Shown here: piece after piece, positions 37,461-47,922 of the stretch
How positions within the stretch are numbered: position 1 is the stretch's first letter
How the letters are laid out: each line of letters begins with the position of its first letter
NCBI RefSeq assembly: GCF_024296925.1
Contig: NZ_CP101125.1
Coordinates: forward strand, 3,784,501-3,848,500
DNA from: Pseudomonas nunensis
Lineage (GTDB): Bacteria; Pseudomonadota; Gammaproteobacteria; Pseudomonadales; Pseudomonadaceae
DNA: 64,000 bases
Direction: 5' to 3'
Position numbers and translations under genes: made by a program
The notes under the pieces: generated by a model
Seen by the model: only the letters and a program-made list of their open reading frames with translations
The model's database searches: none
What the model was told of the DNA's origin: nothing

Positions 37461-38480
37461 TCAGCGGAATTCGGAGAACACACCGGCAAGCGGCGCGGTC
37501 GACTCTCGCAAGACAATGCTGGGGGTCACGATCCGTTGATCAGTGGCCAGGCCCGGCGTGGCGATCCGGCGCAACAGCACTTCGGCGGCCATCTCTCCCA
37601 GTTGCAGGATCGACTGGCCGACAGTGGTCAGCGCCGGGTAGACATAACGACTCATCTGAATGTCATCGAAGCCAATCACCGATAACTCGGTGGGGACGCG
37701 AATGTTGCGCTCGGCGGCCGCTCGCAGCACACCGATGCCGATCATGTCGTTACCGGCGAAAATCGCACTGGGCGGGTTCTTTTCCAGCAGGATCGCGGCT
37801 GCACTGTAACCGCCGGTACTGGTGAAGTCGCTTTCCAGCATGCGCTCGCTAGGCACCTCGACGCCCGCCTCTCTCAGCGCCCGGCAATAACCCGCCAGAC
37901 GCATTTGCGCCACGCTGGTGTCCGCCGGCCCGCCGATGGTGGCGATGTCCCGATGCCCCAACTCCAGCAAATGCCGGGTCGCCAGATAGGCGCCGTATTC
38001 GTGATCGATGCGCACCAGGTCGGCATTTACGCCATCCAGCCCACGGTCGACAATCACCATTGGTGTGCGCACGCCCGCCAAGCCTTCAGCGAGCACGGCA
38101 TCACCACCGGCCGAGGCCACGATCAAGCCGTCGATGCGTTTTTCCAGCAACACCCTTAAATAGCTGCGCTGCTTGTCCGGGTTGTCGTCGGAGTTGCAAA
38201 GGATCACGCAATAGCCGTTACGCTCGCAGTAATCCTCGATACCCCGGGCCAGTTCGGCGAAGTACGGGTTGAGGCTGTTTGGCACCAGCAAACCGATAGT
38301 CGCCGTGGTTTTCGCTTTCAACGAGCGCGCGACGGCGCTGGGCACGTAGTCGAGGCTTTTTATCGCCGCCTCGACTTTCACCCGCACTTCTTCACTGACC
38401 GGCCGCGTCTTGTTCACCACATGGGACACCGTGGTGTAGGAAATTCCTGCGAGTGCCGCCACATCCTTGATCGTTGCCAT
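37461..38480 (-). CDS. rbsR: ribose operon repressor, LacI family
   Basis: 339 residues. The N-terminal LacI helix-turn-helix (IKDVAALAGISYTTVSHVVN, about 3-22) with hinge helix PSAVARSLK precedes a periplasmic-binding-protein-like sensor domain. It lies inside the operon between rbsC and rbsK. The palindromes ahead of rbsB are the expected operators. Confidence 0.93.
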   Translation of the reverse strand: MATIKDVAALAGISYTTVSHVVNKTRPVSEEVRVKVEAAIKSLDYVPSAVARSLKAKTTATIGLLVPNSLNPYFAELARGIEDYCERNGYCVILCNSDDNPDKQRSYLRVLLEKRIDGLIVASAGGDAVLAEGLAGVRTPMVIVDRGLDGVNADLVRIDHEYGAYLATRHLLELGHRDIATIGGPADTSVAQMRLAGYCRALREAGVEVPSERMLESDFTSTGGYSAAAILLEKNPPSAIFAGNDMIGIGVLRAAAERNIRVPTELSVIGFDDIQMSRYVYPALTTVGQSILQLGEMAAEVLLRRIATPGLATDQRIVTPSIVLRESTAPLAGVFSEFR

Positions 38481-38483
38481 GAA

Positions 38484-39461
38484 TCAGGTCCGCCGGCTTG
38501 CGCGCTGACTGCGATAAGTATCAAGCACCACCGCCACCACGATAACCGCACCGGTGATGATGCGCTTGGTCGGTTCGGTCGCACCGATCTGCGCCAGACC
38601 GGCCGCCAATACCGAGATGATCAACACACCGAAGAACGTACTGATCACCGAACCGCGCCCGCCCATCAGGCTGGTGCCGCCGATGACAACGGCGGCGATC
38701 ACTTGCAGCTCCAGGCCGGAACCAGCATTCGGGTCTGCGGCTTCCAGACGGGAAATCTGAAACAGCGCAGCGATGCCGGCCAACAGCCCCATCAGGCTGA
38801 ATACCAGAATCTTGTAGGGTTTTGGATTGATCCCCGCCAGACGCACCGCTTCTTCGTTGGTGCCGATGCCGATCAGGTAGCGGCCGAACACCGTACGGGT
38901 CAGCACTGCCTGGGCGACGATGATGATCACAAAGGCAATGATGAACGACGGCGAGATGCCGAAGGCGATCGGGTTGGACAGCCAGGCGAAGGCGTCACCG
39001 ATGTAGGCCGTACGCGAGCCGGTCATCTGGTACGCCAGGCCACGGGCCATTTCCAGCACGCCGAGGGACACGATGAACGACGGAATGCGCCAGGCCACGG
39101 TGATCGAACCGGTGATGGTCCCGGCCAAAGCCGCCACCGCCATGCCGAACAGGGCTGCCGGCAAAACGCTCCAGCCCCAGCCGAGAATCGCCACGCTAAC
39201 CGCCGAGGCCGCAAGCGCCAGCACCGAACCGACCGACAGGTCGATGCCGCCGATGATCAGCACGAAAGTCATGCCGACCGCCAAAACCATCAAGTCCGGG
39301 ATCTGGTTGGCCAGGGTACTGAAAGTGTCGTACGACAGGAAATGGCTGCTCAGCATCGAGAACAGCACGACCATCGCCAGCAAGGCACCGGCCAGGCCCA
39401 GATAGGTGCCGAGGCCGTAAAAATTGCCACTACGTTTACCGGCAGACGTTGCAGTTTTCAT
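38484..39461 (-). CDS. rbsC: ribose ABC transporter permease
   Basis: A 325-residue inner-membrane permease with eight to ten hydrophobic helices and the sugar-permease signature GGIDLSVGSVLALA. Its start overlaps the rbsA stop by ATGA. Confidence 0.95.
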   Translation of the reverse strand: MKTATSAGKRSGNFYGLGTYLGLAGALLAMVVLFSMLSSHFLSYDTFSTLANQIPDLMVLAVGMTFVLIIGGIDLSVGSVLALAASAVSVAILGWGWSVLPAALFGMAVAALAGTITGSITVAWRIPSFIVSLGVLEMARGLAYQMTGSRTAYIGDAFAWLSNPIAFGISPSFIIAFVIIIVAQAVLTRTVFGRYLIGIGTNEEAVRLAGINPKPYKILVFSLMGLLAGIAALFQISRLEAADPNAGSGLELQVIAAVVIGGTSLMGGRGSVISTFFGVLIISVLAAGLAQIGATEPTKRIITGAVIVVAVVLDTYRSQRASRRT

Positions 39462-41011
39462 GGAAGATCCCTAGGCGCTGCTTCGTTGAGCAACGCATCA
39501 CGTTTTTGGTAGCCGGCGAAAGCGGCGGCAAGCAAATCATCCTGGGTCCAGCTGTCGCGCTCGAACGTGTCGATCAGGCGCCCCGCCGACAACACGCCGA
39601 TCCGGTCGCAGATCAGCATCAGTTCACGCAGGTCACTGGACACCACCACCAGCGCTTTGCCCTGGCGAGTCAGTTCGCCGAGCAAGGCATAGATGTCGAA
39701 CTTGGCACCGACATCGATGCCACGGGTCGGCTCGTCGAACAACATCACCGAACAATCGCGTTCCAGCCAGCGGCCGATCACGACTTTCTGCTGGTTGCCG
39801 CCGGACAGCTCGGACACCAGTTGCGTCGGGCTGGAGCTGCGGATCCGCATCGCGTTGATCTGACGTTGAGCCAGGGCCATCTCGTCACCGTTGTTGACGA
39901 CGCCCGCGCTGGAAATCACCGGCATGTTGCCCAAGGCAATGTTGGCGCTGATCGACTGGGTCAGCAGCAGGCCTTCGCCCTTGCGGTCCTCGGTGATCAG
40001 GGCGATGCCGTGACCCACCGCATCGGCCGGCGAACGAATGCTCACGACTTTGGCCGGAGAGCCCAGCGCGACCGTGCCGCTGTCTGGCGTGTCGGCGCCG
40101 AAGATCAGGCGCAGCAACTCGGTGCGCCCTGCTCCGATCAACCCGGAAATGCCGAAGATCTCACCGGCGCGCACTTCGAAAGACACGTCACGGACCTTGT
40201 CGGAACGGGTCAGCCCCGTAACAGTCAAGGCTGGCGCACCGATGTTGCGCGGCCCCATGTCCATGTGTTCGCCCAACTCGCGCCCCACCATCAGGGTGAC
40301 CAGTTGTTCGCTGTTGTAATTGGCCATCGGCTCGACGCAGACCAGGTTGCCGTCGCGCAATACCGCAATGCGCTGGGCCACTCGCGCCAGTTCTTCGAGT
40401 CGGTGGGAAATGTAGATGATTGACACACCACGAGCTTGCAGGCGGGTGATCTGTTCGAACAGCATCTCGACTTCCCGCGCCGTCAGCATCGCGGTCGGTT
40501 CGTCGAGGATCAGCACATGGCAGTCGCCGATCAGGTTGCGGGCGATCTCGACCATTTGCTGGTGACCGATGCCCAGTTCGCCGACCAGGGTGTCCGGGTC
40601 AATCGCGTCAAGGCCGACCTGGGCCATCGCTTCGATCGCTGCCTTGCGCAATTGCTTGCGGCTGATCCAGCCACCGTTGCTCGGCAGGTTATCGAGAAAC
40701 AGGTTTTCCGCCACCGACAGGGTCGGCAACAGATTGAGTTCTTGCATGACCATGCGGATGCCCAGGTCTTCAGCCTGGGTACGGCTGCCGGGGCGGTATT
40801 CCTGACCCTGGAATTGCATCTGGCCGGTGGTCGGTGTGACCAGGCCGCCGATGATCTTCGACAGGGTGCTTTTGCCGGCGCCGTTTTCACCAGTCAGCGC
40901 CAGCACTTCACCGCGCATCAGCGTCAGGTCGATGCCGGTCAGGACCGGTTGGGCATAGGTCTTACCGATACCGCTGACCGAGAGGACAGCGTTCGGGGCG
41001 GAAACTGACAT
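39458..41011 (-). CDS. rbsA: ribose ABC transporter ATPase
   Basis: A 517-residue protein with two fused ABC domains. The first has Walker A GENGAGKS (near 39-46) and Walker B LILDEPTA. The second has the degenerate Walker A typical of RbsA (GLIGAGRTE), signature LSGGNQQK, and MLFDEPTRGID. It energises RbsC. Confidence 0.96.
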   Translation of the reverse strand: MSVSAPNAVLSVSGIGKTYAQPVLTGIDLTLMRGEVLALTGENGAGKSTLSKIIGGLVTPTTGQMQFQGQEYRPGSRTQAEDLGIRMVMQELNLLPTLSVAENLFLDNLPSNGGWISRKQLRKAAIEAMAQVGLDAIDPDTLVGELGIGHQQMVEIARNLIGDCHVLILDEPTAMLTAREVEMLFEQITRLQARGVSIIYISHRLEELARVAQRIAVLRDGNLVCVEPMANYNSEQLVTLMVGRELGEHMDMGPRNIGAPALTVTGLTRSDKVRDVSFEVRAGEIFGISGLIGAGRTELLRLIFGADTPDSGTVALGSPAKVVSIRSPADAVGHGIALITEDRKGEGLLLTQSISANIALGNMPVISSAGVVNNGDEMALAQRQINAMRIRSSSPTQLVSELSGGNQQKVVIGRWLERDCSVMLFDEPTRGIDVGAKFDIYALLGELTRQGKALVVVSSDLRELMLICDRIGVLSAGRLIDTFERDSWTQDDLLAAAFAGYQKRDALLNEAAPRDLP

Positions 41012-41026
41012 AAAAACTCTCCATGC

Positions 41027-41046
41027 GCTCGCCCGGACGGGCGAGC
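41027..41046 (-). promoter_or_regulatory. intercistronic hairpin between rbsB and rbsA
   Basis: A perfect 9-bp GC stem (GCTCGCCCG/CGGGCGAGC) with a two-base loop, no T run. Such hairpins stabilise the upstream message, so RbsB may be made in excess over RbsA and RbsC. Confidence 0.55.
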
Positions 41047-41067
41047 ACCGTTGTGTCGCCAGAAGGA

Positions 41068-42021
41068 CTACTTGGTAACCAGCTCTACCGGAGTTTCGAT
41101 CACGCCGTTGGTACCGCTGTCGACTTTCTCGCCTTTGATGATTTTCAGCGCAGTCTCGATCCCGAATACAGCTTGCTTGGCGGCAAACTGGTCAGCGGTG
41201 GCCAGGACGCGGCCATCCTTGAGCATCGGCTTGATGGCGTTGATGTTGTCGTAACCGACCACTTGCACCTTGCCAGCCTTGCCGGCGGCACGGACAGCGG
41301 AAACGGCGCCGACGGCCATGCTGTCGTTACCGGTCAGCAGGGCTTTGACTTCCGGGTATTCGCTGAGGATCGACGCGGCAACCTTGTTGCCTTTGTCGAT
41401 TTCCCAATCACCGGACTGCAAGGAAACCACCTTGATCTGCGCCGCTTCCATCGCGTCTTTGAAACCCGCGGTGCGCTGCTGGGCGTTGGTGGTGGTGGAT
41501 ACGCCTTCGATGATGCCGACTTCGTCACCGGCCTTCAGTTGCTTGGCCAGGTACTCACCCACCAGACGCGCGCCTTTGCGGTTGTCCGGGCCTACGAACG
41601 GTACGGTGATGTTTTTGCTTTTGACGACGGCCGGGTCAAGCTGGTTGTCGATGTTGATCACGGTGATACCGGCATCGACGGCTTTCTTGATCACCGGCAC
41701 CATGGCTTTTGAGTCAGCCGGCGCGATGACCAGTGCATTGACCTTGGCCAGAATCATTTGCTCGACGATGCGGGTCTGGCCAGCGGTGTCCGTTTCGTCC
41801 TTGATGCCGTTGGAGATCAGGTCGAAATCGGCGGAATGGTCTTTCTGATAGGCCTTGGCGCCGTCTTCCATGGTCAGGAAGAATTCGTTGGCCAGGGATT
41901 TCATGACCAGCGCGACTTTAGGTTTTTCAGTATCGGCGAACGCCGAAGAGAGGGGCAACGCGGCGGATGCGGCAGCCAGCATAGCGACAGCGAGAAGACG
42001 TCCAGCGAATGGCAGCTTCAT
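41068..42021 (-). CDS. rbsB: ribose-binding periplasmic protein
   Basis: A 317-residue substrate-binding protein. The signal peptide MKLPFAGRLLAVAMLAAASA..SSAFA is followed by two lobes of the type I fold (VALVMKSLANEFF, then the ligand-contact region GNDSMAVGAVSAV). It is the first gene of rbsBACRKD. Confidence 0.95.
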   Translation of the reverse strand: MKLPFAGRLLAVAMLAAASAALPLSSAFADTEKPKVALVMKSLANEFFLTMEDGAKAYQKDHSADFDLISNGIKDETDTAGQTRIVEQMILAKVNALVIAPADSKAMVPVIKKAVDAGITVINIDNQLDPAVVKSKNITVPFVGPDNRKGARLVGEYLAKQLKAGDEVGIIEGVSTTTNAQQRTAGFKDAMEAAQIKVVSLQSGDWEIDKGNKVAASILSEYPEVKALLTGNDSMAVGAVSAVRAAGKAGKVQVVGYDNINAIKPMLKDGRVLATADQFAAKQAVFGIETALKIIKGEKVDSGTNGVIETPVELVTK

Positions 42022-42051
42022 GGGTTCACTCCGATCTTATGATTATTGTGA

Positions 42052-42062
42052 GCAACGCTTGC
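42052..42062. promoter_or_regulatory. second possible RbsR half-palindrome
   Basis: GCAACGCTTGC is an imperfect palindrome (GCAA...TTGC) 30 bases upstream of the rbsB start and about 64 bases from the main operator, centre to centre. Confidence 0.35.
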
Positions 42063-42115
42063 GCTGGCGTAGGCTACAGGGTGTCCTTCGATGGATCGAG
42101 CCATCGAGAACGCCG

Positions 42116-42129
42116 CGCAAACGTTTGCG
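42116..42129. promoter_or_regulatory. RbsR operator ahead of rbsB
   Basis: CGCAAACGTTTGCG is a perfect 14-bp palindrome with the central ACGT typical of LacI-family sites, about 95 bases before the rbsB start codon. Confidence 0.75.
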
Positions 42130-42217
42130 TAGACCGAACTATGCGAACCCTGCCGAGATTTGTCAACGATCAGAATTGACCATTTTGTGCGCTGGCTGGC
42201 AAAGCCAGGCATAAGCC

Positions 42218-42679
42218 TCAGGCCGTGGTATTGACCATCGAGCCGGTGCTGGAGCCCTTGGCCATTTCCTTGACCAGTGCGCCGGACACTTCCAGCAGCG
42301 CGCCGTTGGTGTCGGCAATCTGCCCTTGAATCGCCATGACTACTGTCGACTTGGCTTCCGGCGTCGGATAAGACGCTGCTTGGGCTGCGGCCAGTTGTTG
42401 CTGTTGCTCACGCAGTTGCTGTTGCAGCTCTTGCATGCGCTTGAGCAGGATTTTTACCGCGGCGCTCTGATTGCTCTTTCCTTCAGATGCGGCCTCGGTA
42501 TCCGTGCTTTTATCCAGCCCCACCGGGCCAGTCTTGACGACCTTGCCGTCATCTTCTTGAGTGCCCAACGCTTTGGCGGCCTCGGCCTGCGTGGCATCGT
42601 TCAACGCGCGGATCGTGGCAGCGGATTTGCCGCCAATGGTCACGCCTGCGGCGTTGGGAAGACCGACTGATAACGACAT
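42218..42679 (-). CDS. conserved hypothetical protein with a glutamine-rich coiled coil
   Basis: A 153-residue protein starting at ATG 42679 (MSLSVGLPNAAGV) after CAGGAG. Residues 75-100 form a Gln-rich helix (KRMQELQQQLREQQQQLAAA) typical of a short coiled coil, flanked by small-residue-rich segments. It has no signal peptide or membrane helix. The longer frame to 42886 has no ribosome site and an unlike composition. Function not recognised. Confidence 0.7.
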   Translation of the reverse strand: MSLSVGLPNAAGVTIGGKSAATIRALNDATQAEAAKALGTQEDDGKVVKTGPVGLDKSTDTEAASEGKSNQSAAVKILLKRMQELQQQLREQQQQLAAAQAASYPTPEAKSTVVMAIQGQIADTNGALLEVSGALVKEMAKGSSTGSMVNTTA

Positions 42680-44111
<1,432 letters not shown>

Positions 44112-44120
44112 TACGCCCTC

Positions 44121-44142
44121 GCCCGACCGGTTCCGGTCGGGC
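44121..44142 (+). terminator. GC hairpin after ansB
   Basis: A 10-bp perfect stem (GCCCGACCGG/CCGGTCGGGC) with a TT loop, followed only by ACCGTTTG, so termination is probable but the T run is poor. Confidence 0.55.
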
Positions 44143-44282
44143 ACCGTTTGCGCCACTTGCCTGTTCTGGTGAGTGGCATCTCCTACAAAAGAACGCCAAT
44201 CGCCTTACACCAAACGGGAAAAACCACTGTCAGAGGATTTTCTTGAATTTTAAGCAGTTGCGAAAATGCTTACAGTTAAATA

Positions 44283-44298
44283 CTGTATGCCCGTACAG
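44283..44298. promoter_or_regulatory. LexA (SOS) box
   Basis: CTGTATGCCCGTACAG matches the CTG-N10-CAG LexA consensus with the extra T/A symmetry (TAT...GTA). It lies 18 bases before the GTG start of the DUF1654 gene, where LexA would block transcription. Confidence 0.8.
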
Positions 44299-44316
44299 CT
44301 TAATAAGGATAATTCC

Positions 44317-44556
44317 GTGGCCACTACCGCTGCCTCTCCTGGCTCCTTTGAACGCATGGGTCTGCGCGTTCAAAAAATCATCAACTCCCCTACCGCGCAA
44401 AAATCCAAAGCCGCGCTGATTTTCCGTCTGCCGGACGAACCGGTGGACGAATGGGAACAGCTGCTCGAAGAAATCGACGAAAACGATAACGTCACCCTCG
44501 CCTATCGCGACGATGGCGGTGTGCAGATTTTCTGGGTTGTGCCGAAGGAAGATTGA
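44317..44556 (+). CDS. DUF1654 protein, probably SOS-regulated
   Basis: A 79-residue Pseudomonas-type DUF1654 protein ([16 protein letters not shown] near the start, then [17 protein letters not shown]). I chose the GTG at 44317 because TAAGGA sits nine bases upstream; the ATG at 44266 would put the LexA box inside the coding region. It is followed four bases later by endA, so the two probably form an SOS-controlled operon. Function unknown. Confidence 0.85.
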   Translation: MATTAASPGSFERMGLRVQKIINSPTAQKSKAALIFRLPDEPVDEWEQLLEEIDENDNVTLAYRDDGGVQIFWVVPKED

Positions 44557-44560
44557 GTCA

Positions 44561-45248
44561 ATGAGTGTCCGCTGTTTTGCTTTGCTGTTTCTGTTCATTG
44601 CCATGGGCGCCCAGGCTGGCGCCCCGCGCACCTTCAACGAAGCCAAGAAAGTCGCGTGGAAGCTCTACGCACCGCAATCCACCGAGTTTTATTGCGGCTG
44701 CAAATACACCGGCAACAAAGTCGACCTCGCTGCTTGTGGTTATGTGCCACGCAAAAGCGCCAAGCGTGCCGCCCGCATCGAGTGGGAGCACATTGTCCCG
44801 GCCTGGCAGATCGGCCATCAGCGCCAATGCTGGCAGTCGGGCGGACGCAAAAACTGCACACGCTACGACCCGACTTATCAGAAGGCCGAGGCCGACGCAC
44901 AACCTGGTGCCGAGCATCGGTGAGGTCAACGGTGACCGCAGCAACTTCAGCTTTGGTTGGCTGCCGGTGCAATCGGGTCAATACGGTTCGTGCCTGACCC
45001 AAGTCGACTTCAAGGCCAAGAAGGTCATGCCCCGCCCGTCGATTCGCGGGATGATCGCCCGGACTTACTTCTACATGAGCAAGCAGTACGGGTTGAAACT
45101 GTCCAAACAGGATCGCCAACTGTATGAAGCCTGGAACAAGACTTATCCGGTGCAAACCTGGGAGCGCCAGCGCAATCAGAGCGTGGCGTGCGTGATGGGA
45201 CGCGGCAATGAATTTGTCGGCCCAGTGGACATGAAAGCCTGCGGTTGA
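44561..45248 (+). pseudogene. endA: endonuclease I (EndA-type), frameshifted
   Basis: A periplasmic non-specific DNase of the beta-beta-alpha-metal type. The first frame gives a signal peptide ([14 protein letters not shown]) and the catalytic EWEHIVPAW, then loses homology after KAEAD and stops at 44923. The next frame (+1) continues from 44898 with [17 protein letters not shown], including the metal-site NGDRSN, to a TGA at 45246-45248. The sequence GAC-G-CAC at 44894-44900 fits loss of two bases from a GAC-CTG-CAC type original. Either the gene is inactive in this strain or the read contains an error. Both halves are otherwise well preserved, so the change is recent. Confidence 0.88.
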
Positions 45249-45265
45249 ATAACTGTTGAAAACAC

Positions 45266-45297
45266 AAAGGCCTCGGGCATTCAAACCCGAGGCCTTT
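45266..45297. terminator. bidirectional terminator between endA and the convergent gene
   Basis: AAAGGCCTCGGG pairs with CCCGAGGCCTTT around an 8-base loop, with an A-rich left and T-rich right flank. Confidence 0.85.
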
Positions 45298-45304
45298 GTT
45301 CGTT

Positions 45305-46201
45305 CTAACCGCCGACTTTGTTGTAGCGCCAGTAGCCCATCAGGTTGAGCGACTCCCGGGGAATGCCGCGTTCCTTGATCAGGTACTTGCGCAGGCTCAT
45401 CACTGCGACTGTCTCTCCGGCGATCCAGCCGTAGAAGCCATCACTGGCCGACGCGGAGGTTTCCCAGAGGATCTCCTCGTCCACATTCACTTCCGCCAGC
45501 TCCACGGACTCTTTCGAAACATATGACGGCAGGTTCGCCCGTTGGACCGCCTCGACCATCAGCGACCCTGCGCTGGCGTGGTCGCGAACCAGCCACTCCA
45601 CCGAAAGCCCCGGCCAGTCTGGAACCGGCAGCGCATCTTCCAGGCTGTCGACCTCAAAAAACGCCTGGGTCAGCGGCGGCTCATCAAGAACGGACAACTC
45701 GTCGAGGATTCCGAGCGCCGCCGGCAACGCCGTGGCATCGGCGACCAGCAACAATTGCTTGAGCGCTTGCGGCGGCTTCCATTCAAAACCGCCTGCGTCC
45801 TGGGCCGTGAAGTGCCGATCCGGCGCGGTGATCTGAATCGAAGCGCCCGGCACTGATCGAATCGCCCAACGGGAAGCCGGACCGGTTTCACCGTGCAACA
45901 CAAAGTCGATGTCCACTTCGCCTTGATCGGCGCGCAGATGGCGGATGGTGTAAGTGCGCATCGCCGGACGCTGGGCTACCGGCATCGAACGATAGCGCGC
46001 GTACCAGCCATCTTCATGGGACAGCCGGGCCGGCGATCCATCTTCGGCGGGGAAGAACAGTTTTACCCGCTGATCCGGCGCCCAAGTGGCCATATCGGTG
46101 ACCATCGGCCCGGCCAGGGTGACGCGCATCATATGCGGGCTCAAGGTCTGCTTGCGCTGCAAGACCGCGTCGAAGATTTTGTAAGGATTGGCGGAGGCCA
46201 T
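45305..46201 (-). CDS. siderophore-interacting protein (ferric-chelate reductase)
   Basis: A 298-residue SIP/ViuB-type flavin reductase that reduces ferric siderophores in the cytoplasm. The N-terminal FAD domain contains RTYTIRHLR (flavin binding) and DIDFVLHGETGPASRWA. The C-terminal NADPH-binding domain has LLVADATALPAALGIL and ends with the family tail GYWRYN. It starts at ATG 46201 after AAGGAG. I saw no clear Fur box upstream. Confidence 0.92.
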   Translation of the reverse strand: MASANPYKIFDAVLQRKQTLSPHMMRVTLAGPMVTDMATWAPDQRVKLFFPAEDGSPARLSHEDGWYARYRSMPVAQRPAMRTYTIRHLRADQGEVDIDFVLHGETGPASRWAIRSVPGASIQITAPDRHFTAQDAGGFEWKPPQALKQLLLVADATALPAALGILDELSVLDEPPLTQAFFEVDSLEDALPVPDWPGLSVEWLVRDHASAGSLMVEAVQRANLPSYVSKESVELAEVNVDEEILWETSASASDGFYGWIAGETVAVMSLRKYLIKERGIPRESLNLMGYWRYNKVGG

Positions 46202-46304
46202 GGGGAGCTCCTTCTGGGAATCGACAGTGACTACGTACTAGATACGAGTCACCGCGGCCACCCTTTAGGACTCCCCGCTGAACGGCGCCTGAACCGTTAC
46301 GCGA

Positions 46305-46682
46305 TTACTGAGCCGCCGGACGCTCGATGATCAGCGATTCGATGTTCATCTTTTTTGCCCGGGTCAGCGCTGCGTTCAAGTCAGCCTGCCTGGCCTCAGC
46401 CTCGGCTTTGGAAGCGAACGGCCCGAGCAGGATCCGGTCCTTGCCATTTTCCCGGACCACATTGGAAACGAAGCTGTGCTCGATCAACCAGCCGCTCAAG
46501 TCGCTGACGGCCTGGGTTGTTTCGCCCCGCACCTCGAGATCCCATTGCGGACCCGTTGCAACAGCGGGCGCTGTTGCCGGTGCGGAAACAGTCGCAGAAG
46601 GCGTCTTTTGAGCGCTTGCATCCTTTCCTTCACCGCATCCCGCCAACGCCAATACTGCGATTATCAAGGCCATTTTGCGCAC
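46305..46682 (-). CDS. SPOR-domain lipoprotein
   Basis: 125 residues: a lipobox LAGC after a short signal, an Ala/Pro/Thr-rich linker (about 20-45) and a C-terminal SPOR domain (WDLEVRGETTQAVSDL, then RILLGPFASKAEAEARQADL). SPOR domains bind denuded peptidoglycan at division sites. It stands alone between two unrelated genes. Confidence 0.85.
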   Translation of the reverse strand: MRKMALIIAVLALAGCGEGKDASAQKTPSATVSAPATAPAVATGPQWDLEVRGETTQAVSDLSGWLIEHSFVSNVVRENGKDRILLGPFASKAEAEARQADLNAALTRAKKMNIESLIIERPAAQ

Positions 46683-46931
46683 AACGTTTCCCTCTGAATG
46701 CTGAAAGCGCGGATTTTAGCATTCATGAATACTTCCCGAGTGCCGCAAAATGGGCACAAAACAACGAGAATCATGGATGCGGCCTCTGTATAGTTACGCC
46801 TTGGGAATTAATGCAGCATCTGCGCGTCAGAAAGAGGCACCCAAACCGTGAAACTTCGCACTAATCTATAACTACACCGACCTCTGCACTGTCTGAATCA
46901 GGTGCCCTACAAAGCAATCAAGGAGAAGACC

Positions 46932-47123
46932 ATGCTGATACTCACCCGCAAAGTCGGTGAAAGCATAAACATTGGTGATGACATCACTATCACCATCCTG
47001 GGCGTTAGCGGCCAGCAAGTCCGAATTGGCATCAACGCCCCGAAAGACGTTGCCGTGCATCGCGAAGAGATCTATCAGCGCATTCAGGCCGGGCTGACCG
47101 CTCCAGACAAGCCGCAACCCTGA
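46932..47123 (+). CDS. csrA: CsrA/RsmA carbon storage regulator
   Basis: A 63-residue RNA-binding protein ([24 protein letters not shown]-like HREEIYQRI). It binds GGA motifs in leaders and represses translation. The start at 46932 follows AAGGAGAAGACC. A hairpin TAGCCAGCC/GGCTGGCTA lies downstream at 47140-47175. Confidence 0.96.
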
Positions 47124-47309
47124 ATCCTGCTGCAGTCAGTAGCCAGCCCGTTCGCTTCAGCGCAATGGCTGGCTAAAGATTCATGCACATTGTTTCGCCC
47201 CGCCCTGCCCCACCGTTCATCCCCCTCGTGATGTGAAGCCGATACTACCGGCTTCGGCGACGCCTTGGCTGTCAGACAATTCGCTTTAACCCCGACGAAT
47301 ACGTCACCG

Positions 47310-47765
47310 CTACCCGAAGGTCACAGCCCGTGCCATGCCAGTGGCCGCGATCACCATGAGCATCATCAACAGCGCTTCGACATGGCTGATCCGGGCGAAC
47401 AGCTTCGCCCGCCCCAGATCCACCGTAGCGCCACGCCCCAAGGCGATCCGCCACTTGATCAAGGTGATCATCGGCGCCAGCTCCAGTAGCAGGATGATCA
47501 CGAACAGCGTCATCTTGAGATGAAACAGCGGCTGATGAAGATAATAGTCGGTGCCTTTTTCGTACCCGCCGAAAGCCCGCATCAGCCCCGTGATCAGCAA
47601 AATCCCCGCACAGATCCCCCACACGTTGTCGGCGACCAGCACGCTGCGAACCTGCGCCGTGCCCGCAGCCAACCGGCTTAACGCCGTTCCCCGAGTCAGC
47701 ACACCCCAAAGGCCCATGGCAAATGCCAAGAGATGGATCGCCGCGAGAAACCAATGAGACAGCAT
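47310..47765 (-). CDS. DUF2214 family membrane protein
   Basis: A 151-residue protein with four hydrophobic helices (about 5-22, 45-62, 83-103 and 128-147), matching DUF2214. It starts at ATG 47765 after CAGGAG. Function unknown; probably inner membrane. Confidence 0.82.
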   Translation of the reverse strand: MLSHWFLAAIHLLAFAMGLWGVLTRGTALSRLAAGTAQVRSVLVADNVWGICAGILLITGLMRAFGGYEKGTDYYLHQPLFHLKMTLFVIILLLELAPMITLIKWRIALGRGATVDLGRAKLFARISHVEALLMMLMVIAATGMARAVTFG

Positions 47766-47922
47766 AGGGATGCTCCTGACAGGGAAATGGAAAAGGGCTT
47801 GTCAGTAGTAGCCCAAAACCTGCCAATCTGCCTGCCAGTGACCTACAGAAAAAGAGGCCGATTCTGACCAGCATGCTGTGAGTCAAATGCGCCAGAATAG
47901 GCACTCACCAAGGATGGAATAC

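Noticed and set aside
38421..39512. 363-codon plus-strand frame opposite rbsC
   Set aside because: Antisense of a permease gene; the product is an implausible His/Arg/Gln-rich chain.
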